A stretch of DNA of 64,000 nucleotides, taken from positions 868,001 through 932,000 of the forward strand of contig CAWAXW010000006.1 in the NCBI GenBank assembly GCA_963786155.1, given 5' to 3'. The notes under the pieces are model-generated. The model was not told the origin of the DNA, did not search any database, and saw nothing but the letters and a program-made list of their open reading frames with translations. The stretch comes from CAWAXW01 sp963786155 (lineage in GTDB: Bacteria; Actinomycetota; CADDZG01; WHSQ01). Below are positions 35,434-45,122 of the stretch, piece by piece. Both the position numbers and the translations under genes were made by a program. Each line of letters begins with the position of its first letter. Within the stretch, counting starts at the first letter, position 1.

Positions 35434-36167
35434 TACTGCTCCAGGGTTTTCATGCGATCGAGCACGCGGTCTACCGTCGGGGCGGGCATCTCGTCGACGA
35501 TCTTGCCGTCTGCGAGGAAGACAACGTGGTCGGCGTAGCTTGCAGCGATGGGGTCGTGGGTGACCATGACGATGGTCTGGCCGAACTCTTTGACCGCTCG
35601 GCTCATGAATCCGAGCAGCTCCGCTTCGGCCTTCGAGTCGAGGTTACCCGTCGGTTCGTCTGCGAACACGATCTCTGGCTTCGCCACGAGCGCTCGCGCC
35701 GCCGCGACACGTTGTTGTTGGCCCCCGGACAGCTCCGATGGCCGGTGCGTGAGGCGATCGCGCAGACCGAAGGTGTCGATCACGGTGTCGAGCCACTTCC
35801 CGTCGGCATCGCGGCCCGCGAGCGTCAGCGGAAGCGTCACGTTCTCGAGAGCGTTCAGCGTCGGGACGAGATTGAACGCCTGGAAGACGAAGCCCACCTT
35901 GTCGCGGCGTAGCAACGTGAGCTTCTGTTCGTCGAGAGAGCCGAGCGCGACGTCGCCGATGTAGACGGTCCCGCTCGTAAGCCGGTCGAGCCCCGCCAGA
36001 CAGTGCAACAACGTGGACTTGCCGGAGCCGGACGGACCCATGATCGCCGAGTAGCGGCCCCGCTCGAAGCCGACCGTCGCGCCGTCGAGTGCGTGTACGG
36101 CTGCATCGCCGCTGCCGTAGATCTTCGTGGCGGCCTCGGCTCGCGCCGCGGTGTTGTTGGTCTCCAA
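35433..36167 (-). CDS. ABC transporter ATP-binding protein, MacB/LolD type
   Basis: About 244 residues from TTG 36167 (a GTG at 36218 is possible but would abut the divergent gene start). Walker A is GPSGSGKS, the Q-loop is VFQAFNLVPTLNALENV, the signature is LSGGQQQR, Walker B is IVFADEPTGNLDS and the H-loop is VMVTHDPIAAS. The sequence between Walker A and Q-loop (AGLDRLTSGTVYIGDVALGSLDE) is typical for ATPases that partner FtsX-like permeases. Its stop overlaps the permease ATG, so the two subunits are translationally coupled. Confidence 0.9.
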   Translation of the reverse strand: METNNTAARAEAATKIYGSGDAAVHALDGATVGFERGRYSAIMGPSGSGKSTLLHCLAGLDRLTSGTVYIGDVALGSLDEQKLTLLRRDKVGFVFQAFNLVPTLNALENVTLPLTLAGRDADGKWLDTVIDTFGLRDRLTHRPSELSGGQQQRVAAARALVAKPEIVFADEPTGNLDSKAEAELLGFMSRAVKEFGQTIVMVTHDPIAASYADHVVFLADGKIVDEMPAPTVDRVLDRMKTLEQ

Positions 36168-36218
36168 GATGCCCTCCGCGTTGTTGCAACCGAGACGCCA
36201 GACTAGAGTGCCGGGCAC

Positions 36219-37380
36219 ATGGGGTTTGCCGACTACCAGAACGAGATCTACCTCGGTGGGCTTGGGGGAACCAAGCCAAGGTTCCCCCTGCGTTACGACG
36301 ACCTGATGGCCGCGGCCAAAGAGACGTTGCTGCCAGAAGCTTTCGGCTACGTCGCCGGGTCGGCCGGTTCCGAGGACACCGCCCGGGAGAACGTCGAAGC
36401 CTTCAAGAGGTGGCGGATCGCCACCCGCATGCTGCGGGACGTGGGCGAGCGAGATCTCTCCGTCGAGCTATTCGGCAAGCGCCATCCGGCTCCCGTCTTC
36501 ACCGCGCCGATAGGCGTCCAGTCGATCGTCCATGAGCAAGGCGAGCTTGCGACGGCCCAAGCGGCGGCCGCGGTCGGCTTGCCGATGATCCTCAGCACCG
36601 CGGCCTCCAACCCGATCGAGGCGGTGGCGGCCGCGAACGGGGACGGCGCGCGCTGGTTCCAGCTCTACTGGCCCAACGATCCCGACTTAGCCGTCTCGTT
36701 CATGAAGCGAGCCGAAGACGCCGGCTACTCGGCGATCGTCGTGACGCTCGACACGATGCTGCTCGCGTGGCGGCCGCGCGACCTCCAGCACGCGTATCTG
36801 CCATTCCTGCAGGGCATCGGGACTGCGAACTACTTCACCGACCCGGTTTTCTTGGCCGGGCTCGAGAAGTCGGCCGAGGAAGACCCGACGTCGGCCGTGC
36901 TGAGGTGGGTGAGCGTCTACTCGGAATCCAAGCACGACCTGGGCCAAGCTCGCGCATCTGCGCGCGAACACGAGCTTGCCGATCTTGCTCAAAGGCATCA
37001 CCCATCCCGACGATGCCCGGGCCGCGGTCGACGCGGGGATGAACGGCGTGATCGTTTCGAACCACGGCGGCCGCCAGGTCGACGGCGCGGTCGCGTCGCT
37101 CGACGCGCTGCCGGGAGTGGTAGACGCGGTCGGACCAGACTTCCCGGTGCTGTTCGACAGCGGCATCCGGACCGGCGCCGACATCTTCAAGGCGATCGCA
37201 CTGGGAGCGCGCGCCGTGCTGATCGGCCGTCCTTACGTGTGGGGGCTGGCCGTCGGAGGCCGCGACGGGGTCGAACAGGTCTTGCGAGCTTTGCTGGCCG
37301 AGCTCGACCTGACCATGGCGCTGAGCGGCCAGCGATCACTTAATGCGCTGGATCGCTCGGTGTTGGTGGAAGCGAAGTGA
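36219..37380 (+). CDS. FMN-dependent alpha-hydroxy-acid oxidase, lactate 2-monooxygenase-like (frameshifted)
   Basis: About 386 residues after stitching from ATG 36219. N-terminal FADYQNEIYLGGLGGTKPRFPL and AFGYVAGSAGSEDTARENVEAF are characteristic of the lactate 2-monooxygenase branch. FTAPIGVQSIVHEQGELATA, WFQLYWPNDPDLA, VSNHGGRQVDGAVASLDALP and DSGIRTGADIFKAIALGARAVLIGRPYVWGL complete the FMN and substrate sites. The frame breaks near 36940, downstream of ESKHD, and resumes as WAKLAHLRANTSLPILLKG; two bases lost or one gained explains it. It overlaps the start of the following ABC ATPase gene, so oxidase and exporter are co-transcribed. Confidence 0.88.
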
Positions 37381-38327
37381 CTGCCTCGGACAGCAAGCTG
37401 CTGCGCTGCTCGGGGCTACGAAAGAGCTACGGCGAGCGCATCGCGGTGGACGGCGTGGGCTTCGAGATCGGAGCCGGCGAGACCTACGGTCTCCTGGGTC
37501 CCAACGGCGCCGGCAAGACCACGACCATATCCATGGTTTGCGGCTTGCTCGAGCCGGATGGGGGAGAGATCCAGGTTGCAGGCAAGCCCATGGAGATCAA
37601 CGCGACCGACACCAAGAAAGCGATCGGCTACGTCCCCCAGGATCTCGCGATCTACCCCGACCTCACCGCGCGCGAGAACCTCGCGTTCTTCGCCAAGCTC
37701 TACGAGCTGGAATCAACAGCGCGTGGCGAGCGCGTCGCCGCCATCCTCGACGTGACGGGCCTGGCCGACCGAGCCGACGAGCGCACCGACAAGTTCTCGG
37801 GCGGCATGAAGCGAAGGCTCAACATCGGCATCGGCCTGCTCCATGAACCGCGCTTGCTCGTCCTCGACGAGCCGACGGTCGGCGTCGACCCCCAGAGCCG
37901 TAACGCGATCCTCGACAGCGTCGAACGGCTTTCGTCGCAGGGCATGGCCGTGCTCTACACGACGCACTACATGGAGGAGGCCGAGCGTCTCTGCGACCGC
38001 GTGGGGATCATCGACGAGGGCGTCATCCGCGCCGAGGGCACCCGGCGTGAGCTAGTCGCGTTGCTGGGCGAGAAGGACCGCATCGCGCTGTCGGCGACGG
38101 GCGATCTCCAAGCCGTTGCCCGGGCTCTCGCGGCGCTGCCTGCCGTTGACGATGCAAGTTTGCGCGAGGGCGGGCTCGACCTGATCGTGGCCGACGCGCG
38201 CGCCAACCTCACCACTGTTCTCGGCACCGCGTCCGATGCCGGAGCGTCCGTGGGCGGAGTCGAGGTCATCGAGCCGGACCTCGAAGCGGTCTTTCTCAAA
38301 CTGACCGGCAAGGCGCTCAGGGACTAG
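37377..38327 (+). CDS. ABC-2 type exporter ATP-binding protein
   Basis: 316 residues from GTG 37377, overlapping the oxidase stop. Walker A is GPNGAGKTT, the Q-loop is YVPQDLAIYPDLTARENL, the signature is FSGGMKRRLNI, Walker B is LLVLDEPTVGVDP and the H-loop is YTTHYMEEAE. The extra C-terminal 90 residues (ATGDLQAVARALAALPAV to EPDLEAVFLKLTGKAL) are the DrrA/CcmA-like regulatory extension. It pairs with the two ABC-2 membrane proteins that follow. Substrates of such exporters range from antibiotics to lipids; none can be chosen here. Confidence 0.92.
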   Translation: MTASDSKLLRCSGLRKSYGERIAVDGVGFEIGAGETYGLLGPNGAGKTTTISMVCGLLEPDGGEIQVAGKPMEINATDTKKAIGYVPQDLAIYPDLTARENLAFFAKLYELESTARGERVAAILDVTGLADRADERTDKFSGGMKRRLNIGIGLLHEPRLLVLDEPTVGVDPQSRNAILDSVERLSSQGMAVLYTTHYMEEAERLCDRVGIIDEGVIRAEGTRRELVALLGEKDRIALSATGDLQAVARALAALPAVDDASLREGGLDLIVADARANLTTVLGTASDAGASVGGVEVIEPDLEAVFLKLTGKALRD

Positions 38328-38332
38328 CGGTC

Positions 38333-39532
38333 GTGCGCAAGGTCGGGGTCATGGCGGCCAAGGACCTGTTGCGCAGCATCAGGGACCGCTCCGCCATCAT
38401 CCTGGGCCTGGTTGCCCCGCTCGCGCTGTCGTTTGTCCTCGGCGCGGTCCTGGGGGAGGCCGACGAAGATTCGTTCGACGCGAACTACGCGTTCGTCGAT
38501 CTGGACAACGGACAGATCTCCGAGGCGTTCGCCGGCGTGATGGCCGACGTGGAGAGCGGCAGCATCACCGTTCGGGAGCTGGAGTCGGCCGAGCGGGCTC
38601 GTGAGCTGGTCCGCGACGGCGAGGTCGCAGCCGCGTTCGTGCTGCCCGAGTCACTCTCGGAAGACACCACCGCCGGGGAGGCCGCGACCATCGAGGTGCT
38701 TGGGGATCCGGACTCGCCGATAGCCGTCGACATCGCCGAAGCGATAGCGCGCGGGTTCGCAAGCGAAGTCCAATCGCAGCGCGTCGCGATAGCCACGGTT
38801 GCCGCGGCGCGCGCCGGCCCGGGGGAGGTGACCTTATTCAGCGGGCAGGCCGCCCTCGAGGAGCTTGCGCAGCAGGCGGCCGAGACCGAGTCGCCGATCC
38901 TCGTGGACGATGACCCGCTCGGGGCCAAGACTTTCGAGGACAAGACGTTCTTTGCCGCGGGCATGACGGTGTTCTTCCTGTTCTTCACTTCTCAGTTCGG
39001 AGCGGTCAGCCTGTTGCGCGAACGTCGCGAGGGAACGCTCGCACGCCTCCTCGCCGCACCGGTGAGCCGGGGGCAAGTGGTCGCGTCCAAGGCCCTGTTC
39101 TCCTTCATGGTGAGCGCTCTCAGCATGACCGTCATGATCGTCGCGACGACGTTCCTGATGGACGCAACGTGGGGGAACCCGGCGGGGATAGCGGTGCTGA
39201 TCGCATGCGGTGTGTTCGCGGCCATCGGCGTGCAATCCCTCGTGACGACCCTGGCGAGGACCGACGAGCAGGCAGCCGGCTACGGAGCGATCATCGGGGT
39301 GACGCTTGGAATGGTCGGCGGGACGTTCTTCCCGCTCTCGCAGGGGCCCGCCCTTTTGACGAAGCTGAGTCTCTTGACCCCACATGCGTGGCTGATGCGC
39401 GGGTTCGGAGAGCTCAGTGGCGGACAATCTGTCTCGGCCGTCGCCCTGCCCGCGCTCGCGCTGATCGCGTTCGGGTTGGTTACCGGAACGATCGCACTCA
39501 TGCGGGCAAACAAGCTCGTGGGGACGAGATGA
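38333..39532 (+). CDS. ABC-2 type transporter permease
   Basis: 399 residues from GTG 38333, five bases after the ATPase stop. Layout is one N-terminal membrane helix (about 23-42), a 150-residue extracytoplasmic domain (AFVDLDNGQISEAFAGVM onward) and five C-terminal helices, including REGTLARLLAAPVSRGQVVASKAL and LLTPHAWLMRGFGEL. This is the ABC2_membrane_3/YhgE-like topology. The last codons overlap the next permease start, giving a heteromeric permease with its neighbour. Confidence 0.88.
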   Translation: MRKVGVMAAKDLLRSIRDRSAIILGLVAPLALSFVLGAVLGEADEDSFDANYAFVDLDNGQISEAFAGVMADVESGSITVRELESAERARELVRDGEVAAAFVLPESLSEDTTAGEAATIEVLGDPDSPIAVDIAEAIARGFASEVQSQRVAIATVAAARAGPGEVTLFSGQAALEELAQQAAETESPILVDDDPLGAKTFEDKTFFAAGMTVFFLFFTSQFGAVSLLRERREGTLARLLAAPVSRGQVVASKALFSFMVSALSMTVMIVATTFLMDATWGNPAGIAVLIACGVFAAIGVQSLVTTLARTDEQAAGYGAIIGVTLGMVGGTFFPLSQGPALLTKLSLLTPHAWLMRGFGELSGGQSVSAVALPALALIAFGLVTGTIALMRANKLVGTR

Positions 39533-40680
39533 AGATCCTCGCGATCGGCCTGATCAACCTCAAGCGCCTCTCGCGCGATCCGATCGGCATGTTCTTCATC
39601 TTCGTGTTCCCGATCATCATCATCGTGATGTTGGGGGCGGTTTTCGGCAGCGGCTTCTCGCCACGACTCGGGGTCGTCCACGACGAGAGTGACGAAGCGG
39701 CAAGCCGCTTAGTCGAGCTCATGGATGGAGAAGAGATCGAGGTCGTCGACTATGAGGAGGCCGAGAAGGCCTTCGATGCCGCGGCCCGCGGGCAGGTCGA
39801 GGCAGCGGTCGTGGTGCCGCAGGATTTCGGAGCGAGCCTGGCCGGCGGCGAGACGGTGACCGTGTCCCTGGCCGCCAAGTCTGGTGACGTCACATCCGCG
39901 CTGGCGGAGACGGTCGAAGCGGCTGTAGCGCGGGTGGGCGCCGTTGTGCGCGCCGTTCGTCTCGCGAGCGACGCCGCGGACATCCCGCCGGAGGAGGCCA
40001 CCGAGATCGCAGAAGGCGTCATCGAGCTTTTGCCGCCCATCGAGGTGAAGACCGATCTCCTGGGCACATCGGACACGGCGGAGGTCGGATCATTCGACGA
40101 CGGAGCAACCACTCAGCTCGTGCTGTTCATGTTCGTCAACACCCTGGGAGGCGCAGTCCAGCTGGTCCAGTCGCGGAATCTGGGCGTCACGCGCCGGATG
40201 ATGGCGACCCCGACCAGCGCGGGCCAGATCCTGCTCGGCGAGACGCTGGGCCGCTTCAGCCTCGCGATGGTTCAAGGCTTGTTCATCGTGGGGGCCGGAG
40301 CTCTTCTGTTCGGCGTCGATTGGGGAGACCCGGTCGCCGCTTCGGCTCTCGTGGTGATGTTCGGCCTCGTCAGCGCCGGCGCGGCGATGTTCGCCGGCGC
40401 GACGCTCTCGAACGAGTCACAGGCGAACGCGCTGGTGCCGTTCGGCTTGGTGGTGGCGGCCCTCGGTGGGTGCATGGTCCCGCTCGAGATCTTCTCCGAC
40501 ACGATGCAGAAGGTGGCTCACATCACGCCACATGCATGGGCCGTCGAGGGCTTCACCGAGCTGACCCATCACGACGGCGGCATCGCCGACATAACCCTCC
40601 AGCTCGGCGTGCTGGCCTTGTTCGCGATCGCTTTTCTGAGTCTTGCGATCTTCCGCCTGCGCCGCGCGATCGTCGGCTAG
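39529..40680 (+). CDS. ABC-2 type transporter permease (second subunit)
   Basis: 383 residues from ATG 39529 (ATGA overlap). Topology mirrors the preceding gene: helix about 21-40 (GMFFIFVFPIIIIVMLGAVFG), an extracytoplasmic domain with GVVHDESDEAASRLVELM, and five C-terminal helices with LGVTRRMMATPTSAGQILLGE and ITPHAWAVEGFTELTH. The two permeases are homologous and likely arose by duplication. The stop overlaps that of the convergent GNAT gene by four bases (CTAG). Confidence 0.88.
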   Translation: MKILAIGLINLKRLSRDPIGMFFIFVFPIIIIVMLGAVFGSGFSPRLGVVHDESDEAASRLVELMDGEEIEVVDYEEAEKAFDAAARGQVEAAVVVPQDFGASLAGGETVTVSLAAKSGDVTSALAETVEAAVARVGAVVRAVRLASDAADIPPEEATEIAEGVIELLPPIEVKTDLLGTSDTAEVGSFDDGATTQLVLFMFVNTLGGAVQLVQSRNLGVTRRMMATPTSAGQILLGETLGRFSLAMVQGLFIVGAGALLFGVDWGDPVAASALVVMFGLVSAGAAMFAGATLSNESQANALVPFGLVVAALGGCMVPLEIFSDTMQKVAHITPHAWAVEGFTELTHHDGGIADITLQLGVLALFAIAFLSLAIFRLRRAIVG

Positions 40681-41525
40681 CGCTCCAGTCGATACCAGCC
40701 AGATCTACTTAGCCCCGTTACCGAATAACCGTCGGAAATCGCTACGCCCAGAGTCTGCCGCGCCGCCTGACGCCATGACGCAGCGCCGTCCGCGTTGGCC
40801 CTGCGTAGCTCGACAATGTCTCGCGGCACTTTGCACAGGACGACTTGACCCGCGCTATCTCTCATGATCGGAAGTCCCTGCTCGTCCTCCTCCAGGATCG
40901 CCAGACCTCGGGCGCGCAGGTCCTGGACGGCGTCCTCGGGCATCTCGATCGTCCGTGGGTTCACGAGATCCCACTCCACGACCAGCCGGTCGCTTTCATC
41001 TCCTTCGTTGATGCCGTCACGCATCGCGCCGTAGAAGTTCGAGTGGAATCCCACGACCTTTGTGCCCAGCTTGCAGAGGTTGATGAAGCCGTTGCGAGCG
41101 ACGAGTGGATCGTAGGTCCAGCGAACGATCTCGAGCCCTCGGGCCAGCGCCCACGAACGCTGATGTTGCTTGAGAGCGACGCCGATGCCCGTTGTTCTCA
41201 CCTGAGGGTCGACCGCAAGCAGATGGGAATGAAGGTGCAAGCCGGGTCCCGCGGTGGCGAGGAATCCGAAGGCCGCCCCGACCATGTCCGCCCCGCTGTA
41301 GGCAGCGGCCAGGAAGTTCCCGCTGTGCGACAGCGCCCGGGCGAGGTTGGTGGGAAGGATGGACGGGGCTCCAGGTGTGCCTGCCCCCCACACGAGATCG
41401 AATAGCTCGCAGGCGCGCTCCAGCTCGGCAACATCGTCGAGGTCGGCTACTCGCACGCCTGCGCGGGCGGCCGCGTCGGCGGCGACCCGTTGCGCCTCGG
41501 CGGACGCGTCCGCGAGTGCGCTCAC
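40677..41525 (-). CDS. Predicted GNAT-superfamily acyltransferase (COG3375-like)
   Basis: 282 residues from GTG 41525. Residues 20-165 form a GNAT fold with the acetyl-CoA loop region SHLLAVDPQVRTTGIGVALKQHQRSWALARG. The family-specific tract WTYDPLVARNGFINLCKLGTKVVGFHSNFYGAMRDGIN, then DESDRLVVEWDL, is what I recognise as the COG3375 type. A C-terminal extension (ADGAASWRQAARQTLGVAISDGYSVTGLSRSGWYRLE) completes it. The acyl donor and acceptor are unknown. It lies 13 bases downstream of the M20 peptidase on the same strand, suggesting a common transcript. Confidence 0.85.
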   Translation of the reverse strand: MSALADASAEAQRVAADAAARAGVRVADLDDVAELERACELFDLVWGAGTPGAPSILPTNLARALSHSGNFLAAAYSGADMVGAAFGFLATAGPGLHLHSHLLAVDPQVRTTGIGVALKQHQRSWALARGLEIVRWTYDPLVARNGFINLCKLGTKVVGFHSNFYGAMRDGINEGDESDRLVVEWDLVNPRTIEMPEDAVQDLRARGLAILEEDEQGLPIMRDSAGQVVLCKVPRDIVELRRANADGAASWRQAARQTLGVAISDGYSVTGLSRSGWYRLER

Positions 41526-41538
41526 CTCGCCTGTTCTC

Positions 41539-42636
41539 TCATCGCAGCTGTTCGATCAAGCGGGCGACCAGGGCGGCGCGTTCGGGCATCGCGGGTATCC
41601 AGATGTGTTCGTGATCCGCGTGAGCTCCGTTGCCGACCGGGCCGAGCCCGTCGAGCGTAGGACGCCCCACGCCGGCCGTGAAGTTGCCGTCCGACCCTCC
41701 GGCCACCCGTGCCTCGCCGAGATCCCCGAAGCCGAGCTCGGCGGCGATCTTCGTGGCGGCAACGAAAAGATCCTCCGAGGCCGACCGGGGGAACGGAGGC
41801 CGATTCAGCCCACCGGTCACGGTCACACGCGCCATGGGGACCTTCGGCGCTAGATCGGACAAGGCTCGGTCCACGCGCGCGAATTCGCCATCCGAGAACG
41901 CTCGCACGTCGACGGTCATCGAAGCCTCCGCGGGAAACGTGTTGCTCGAGGAGCCGGCGCGCGCCAATGTCGGGATCACCGTCGTCGCCTCGGTCGCGTC
42001 CGACAGTTCGGCTATGGCGAGCACGTGATGGGCGAGCTCGGTGAGCGCATTGATGCCCTTGTCCGGATCCAGCCCGACATGGGCCGCGCGCCCATGAGCG
42101 GTCACTTCGTAGACGGCGACCCCGGCACGAGCCGTCTTGAGGCTTCCTGACTTGCTGGGCTCGAGGACCAAGACGGCCTGGGAGGCGCGAGCGCTCGACT
42201 CGATGAGCTCGCGCGAAGTGATAGACCCGATCTCTTCGTCGGACGTCAGCAGGATCCCGACGCCGTCTCGCTCCTCGAGCGCGGCCACCGCGTAAAGGGC
42301 TTGGACGATCCCGGCCTTCATGTCGAAGGTCCCGGGCCCCCGCGCGACGTCTCCCTCGACCGAGAAGGGCAGCCTTTGGATGGTGCCCGGAGGCCATACC
42401 GTGTCGAAGTGGCCAAGGATCAGCACGCGGGGCTCGCCGAACGTCCAACGGAGGTGGACCCTGCCGTCGATACTTACTCGCTCGGGCTGTGCTCCAAGAA
42501 GCGACAGGCCGATTTCTTCAACTACTCCGGCGCAATGGGCGATCCCAGGGAGGTCCTGGGAATATGACTCGGCTTCAACCAGCCGCTTCAAGGACCCGAT
42601 CATCTCCGTGGTTCGGCCCGTCAGCTCTTCCAGCAT
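41539..42636 (-). CDS. M20 family metallopeptidase (glutamate carboxypeptidase-like)
   Basis: 365 residues from ATG 42636. The co-catalytic zinc site of M20 is visible: LGHFDTVWP (His), GTFDMKAG (bridging Asp), TSDEEIGS (Glu-Glu) and the C-terminal His in ADHEHIWIPAMPER. The dimerisation domain contains the conserved AHGRAAHVGLDPDKGINAL. The order and spacing match CPG2-type glutamate carboxypeptidases and acylaminoacyl hydrolases, which release a C-terminal amino acid. It is cytoplasmic, with no signal peptide. Neighbour on the same strand is the GNAT gene. Confidence 0.9.
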   Translation of the reverse strand: MLEELTGRTTEMIGSLKRLVEAESYSQDLPGIAHCAGVVEEIGLSLLGAQPERVSIDGRVHLRWTFGEPRVLILGHFDTVWPPGTIQRLPFSVEGDVARGPGTFDMKAGIVQALYAVAALEERDGVGILLTSDEEIGSITSRELIESSARASQAVLVLEPSKSGSLKTARAGVAVYEVTAHGRAAHVGLDPDKGINALTELAHHVLAIAELSDATEATTVIPTLARAGSSSNTFPAEASMTVDVRAFSDGEFARVDRALSDLAPKVPMARVTVTGGLNRPPFPRSASEDLFVAATKIAAELGFGDLGEARVAGGSDGNFTAGVGRPTLDGLGPVGNGAHADHEHIWIPAMPERAALVARLIEQLR

Positions 42637-42669
42637 CGGAGAAGCGTACGAGGTTCGGCCACGCGGGCC

Positions 42670-42701
42670 TTGTTGCCGGGCGTGTAACAAGAGTGCAACA
42701 A
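42670..42701. promoter_or_regulatory. Inverted repeat in the divergent M20/HD-GYP promoter region
   Basis: TTGTTGC (42670-42676) and GCAACAA (42695-42701) are perfect complements, with a further AACAA at 42686-42690. The element lies in the 99-base space between the two divergent genes and could be an operator. No regulator can be named. Confidence 0.35.
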
Positions 42702-42735
42702 CTGTCCTGGATGACTAATTCGGGGTCCGATCCAG

Positions 42736-43851
42736 ATGAATCTTGAGGGCAGGGAGGCAATCACGGCAGACCGAAACTTCGAGAGGATCCTGGTCGTCGA
42801 CGACGATGTCGGTGCCAGGAGGATGCTCGCGCGCATATTGGAGCGCTTTCAATACCCGGCCGAAACCGCGGCCGACACGGTCGAGGCGCGGGAGATGCTC
42901 AGGAAGCAGGAGTTCGCGCTCGTCCTCACCGACATGAACATGCCCGGCGGAACGGGCCTGGAGCTCGTGCGCCACATCGCCGACGCATACCCGGACACCG
43001 CAACCATCATGGTTACCGGGGAGGACGATGCGGAGTTGGCGCGCGTCGCCTTGGATCTCGGTGCCTACGGCTACATCGTCAAACCCTATGGACCGAACGA
43101 GATCCCGATCAACGTGCTCAACGCGCTCCAGCGCCGTCGCCTGGAGATGAGGCAGCGCGAGTACCAAACCGAATTGAAGGAGACGGTCAGAGAGCGCACG
43201 CAAGAGCTATGGGGCGTCGTCACCAAGCTCGAGATCGCTGAGAGGGACCTGCGCGAGTCACGAGAGGAGACGATCCAGCGTCTCGCGATGGCGGGCGAGC
43301 TGCGCGATGACGAAACGGGCCAGCACGTCCAGAGGATGAGCCGCTACTGCGCCGTCATCGGCGCCGCGATGGGCATGACGACCGAAGCGGCCGAGCTGCT
43401 CAGGCTGGCGAGCGTGATGCACGACGTCGGCAAGATCGGTATCCCCGACAGCATCCTTCTCAAGCCAGGCAAGCTCACCGAAGAAGAGTTCGAGATCATG
43501 AAGGGGCACACGACGATCGGCGCGCGATTGCTCTCGGGCTCCCGTTCCGACCTGCTCGATCAAGCAACCCAGATCGCGCTCACCCACCACGAGCGTTTCG
43601 ACGGCTCCGGCTACCCCAACGGATTGAAGGGCGAGGCCATACCGATCGAAGGCCGGATCGCCGCCGTCGCCGACGTCTTCGATGCGATCTCGACCAAGCG
43701 GGTCTATCGCAAGGCCTACGGGGTGGTCGAATCGATCAACATCCTGAAAGAGGGCCGCGGGACGGACTTCGACCCCAGCATCCTGGACCTATTCCTCGAG
43801 GAGATGTCCGAGGTGCTGGCGATCAAGGACGAGTTCGAAGAAGGCAAATAG
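42736..43851 (+). CDS. Response regulator with HD-GYP domain (cyclic di-GMP phosphodiesterase, RpfG-like)
   Basis: 371 residues from ATG 42736. The receiver domain (residues 17-130) has the acidic pocket VVDDD, the phospho-acceptor D66 in VLTDMNMPGG and the lysine in YIVKPYG. A coiled coil (about 131-180) connects to an HD-GYP domain: DETGQHVQRM, the HD pair in MHDVGKIGIPD (229-230), GHTTIGARLL, and HHERFDGSGYPNGL containing GYP at 292-294. All metal ligands and the GYP motif are intact, so cyclic di-GMP hydrolysis is expected. No kinase gene lies nearby. Confidence 0.93.
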   Translation: MNLEGREAITADRNFERILVVDDDVGARRMLARILERFQYPAETAADTVEAREMLRKQEFALVLTDMNMPGGTGLELVRHIADAYPDTATIMVTGEDDAELARVALDLGAYGYIVKPYGPNEIPINVLNALQRRRLEMRQREYQTELKETVRERTQELWGVVTKLEIAERDLRESREETIQRLAMAGELRDDETGQHVQRMSRYCAVIGAAMGMTTEAAELLRLASVMHDVGKIGIPDSILLKPGKLTEEEFEIMKGHTTIGARLLSGSRSDLLDQATQIALTHHERFDGSGYPNGLKGEAIPIEGRIAAVADVFDAISTKRVYRKAYGVVESINILKEGRGTDFDPSILDLFLEEMSEVLAIKDEFEEGK

Positions 43852-43856
43852 CATCC

Positions 43857-45086
43857 GTGTCCATGAACGTCCTGGAGCTTGCCGATTCGTTGTGGCGCGG
43901 TGAGTCCGACATCGTCGACCATCACCCTCTGATCCTGTCCGGAGATCTCGTCGAAGTCGCCGAGGGAGTGGCGTTCGTGCCTTCGTTCGCGAACGTGACC
44001 GCGTTCTCGACCACCGCGGGTCTCGTGCTGGTCGATACCGGAAGCGCGGTCTTCGCCGACAGCGTGCATGAGCGGATCCGGGCATGGAGCGACGAGCGGG
44101 TCGACACCGCCATCTTCACGCACGGCCACATCGATCATGTTTTTGGACTCGGCCCCTTCGAAGAGGAGGGCCCCGTCCGCGTCGTTGCCCATGAGGGAGT
44201 CGTCGCGAGGTTCGAACGCTACGTCCTGACCGCCGGATACAACGGCGTGATCAACTCCCGCCAATTCGGGACGGACGTGACGTGGCCCACCGACTATCGC
44301 TTTCCCGACGAGACTTACCGAGAGTGGCTGGATCTGAGTTTCGGGGACGAGACCTTCGAGCTCCACCACGCCGCGGGCGAAACCGACGACCACACCTGGG
44401 TGTGGGTGCCCTCGAGGGAAGTGTTGTGTTGCGGCGACCTCTTCATCTGGGCATGCCCGAACGCGGGCAATCCGCAGAAGGTGCAGCGATTCGCCCAGTC
44501 GTGGGCGGAGGCACTGCATGAGATGGCGGAGCTCGATGCCGAAGTCATGCTGCCCGGCCATGGCTTCCCGATCGTCGGGGCGGATCGCGTGCGCACGGCC
44601 TTGACGGATGCTGCCGAGCTGCTCGAATCTCTTCTCGCTCAGTCCCTGGAGCTCATCAATGAAGGGGCGACGCTCGACGAAGTGATCCATACGGTGCGGG
44701 CTCCGGAGGCTTTGCTCGACAAGCCGTACCTCAAGCCGGTCTACGACGAGCCCGAGTTCATAGTCCGCAATATCTGGCGGCAGTACGCGGGCTGGTACGA
44801 CGGCGACCCCGCCACTCTGAAACCCGCCCCCGCGGAGGACCTCGCGGCCGAGTTGGCCTCGCTCGCCGGGGGTGCGAACGTGCTGGCGCAACGAGCTGCT
44901 GAGCTCGCCCGAGCCGGTGACCTCAGGCTGGCAGGCAACCTGGCGCAGACCGCTCTTCTCGCGGCCCCCGATGACGCCGCGGTCAGGACCGTGTACGAGG
45001 ACGTGTTCACACAACGGGCGGAGGCGGAGTCGTCCACGATGGCCAAAGGCATCTTCGGAGATGCCGCACGGACGGCTGGAGGATGA
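43857..45086 (+). CDS. MBL-fold metallo-hydrolase (alkylsulfatase-like)
   Basis: 409 residues from GTG 43857 or, two codons on, ATG 43863. The zinc-binding motif HGHIDHV lies at about residues 90-96. Further ligands are ELHHAAGETDDHTWVW and the Asp/His of CCGDLFIW and MLPGHGFPI. The C-terminal half (RQYAGWYDGDPATLKPAP, ELARAGDLRLAGNLAQTAL) resembles the dimerisation domain of Bds1/SdsA-type alkylsulfatases, which cleave long-chain sulfate esters, although the C-terminal sterol-carrier-like domain is missing. It follows the HD-GYP gene by five bases. Confidence 0.87.
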   Translation: MSMNVLELADSLWRGESDIVDHHPLILSGDLVEVAEGVAFVPSFANVTAFSTTAGLVLVDTGSAVFADSVHERIRAWSDERVDTAIFTHGHIDHVFGLGPFEEEGPVRVVAHEGVVARFERYVLTAGYNGVINSRQFGTDVTWPTDYRFPDETYREWLDLSFGDETFELHHAAGETDDHTWVWVPSREVLCCGDLFIWACPNAGNPQKVQRFAQSWAEALHEMAELDAEVMLPGHGFPIVGADRVRTALTDAAELLESLLAQSLELINEGATLDEVIHTVRAPEALLDKPYLKPVYDEPEFIVRNIWRQYAGWYDGDPATLKPAPAEDLAAELASLAGGANVLAQRAAELARAGDLRLAGNLAQTALLAAPDDAAVRTVYEDVFTQRAEAESSTMAKGIFGDAARTAGG

Positions 45087-45122
45087 TGCCAGCGTGAGCA
45101 AAAGCATCGTGAGTACAGCATC

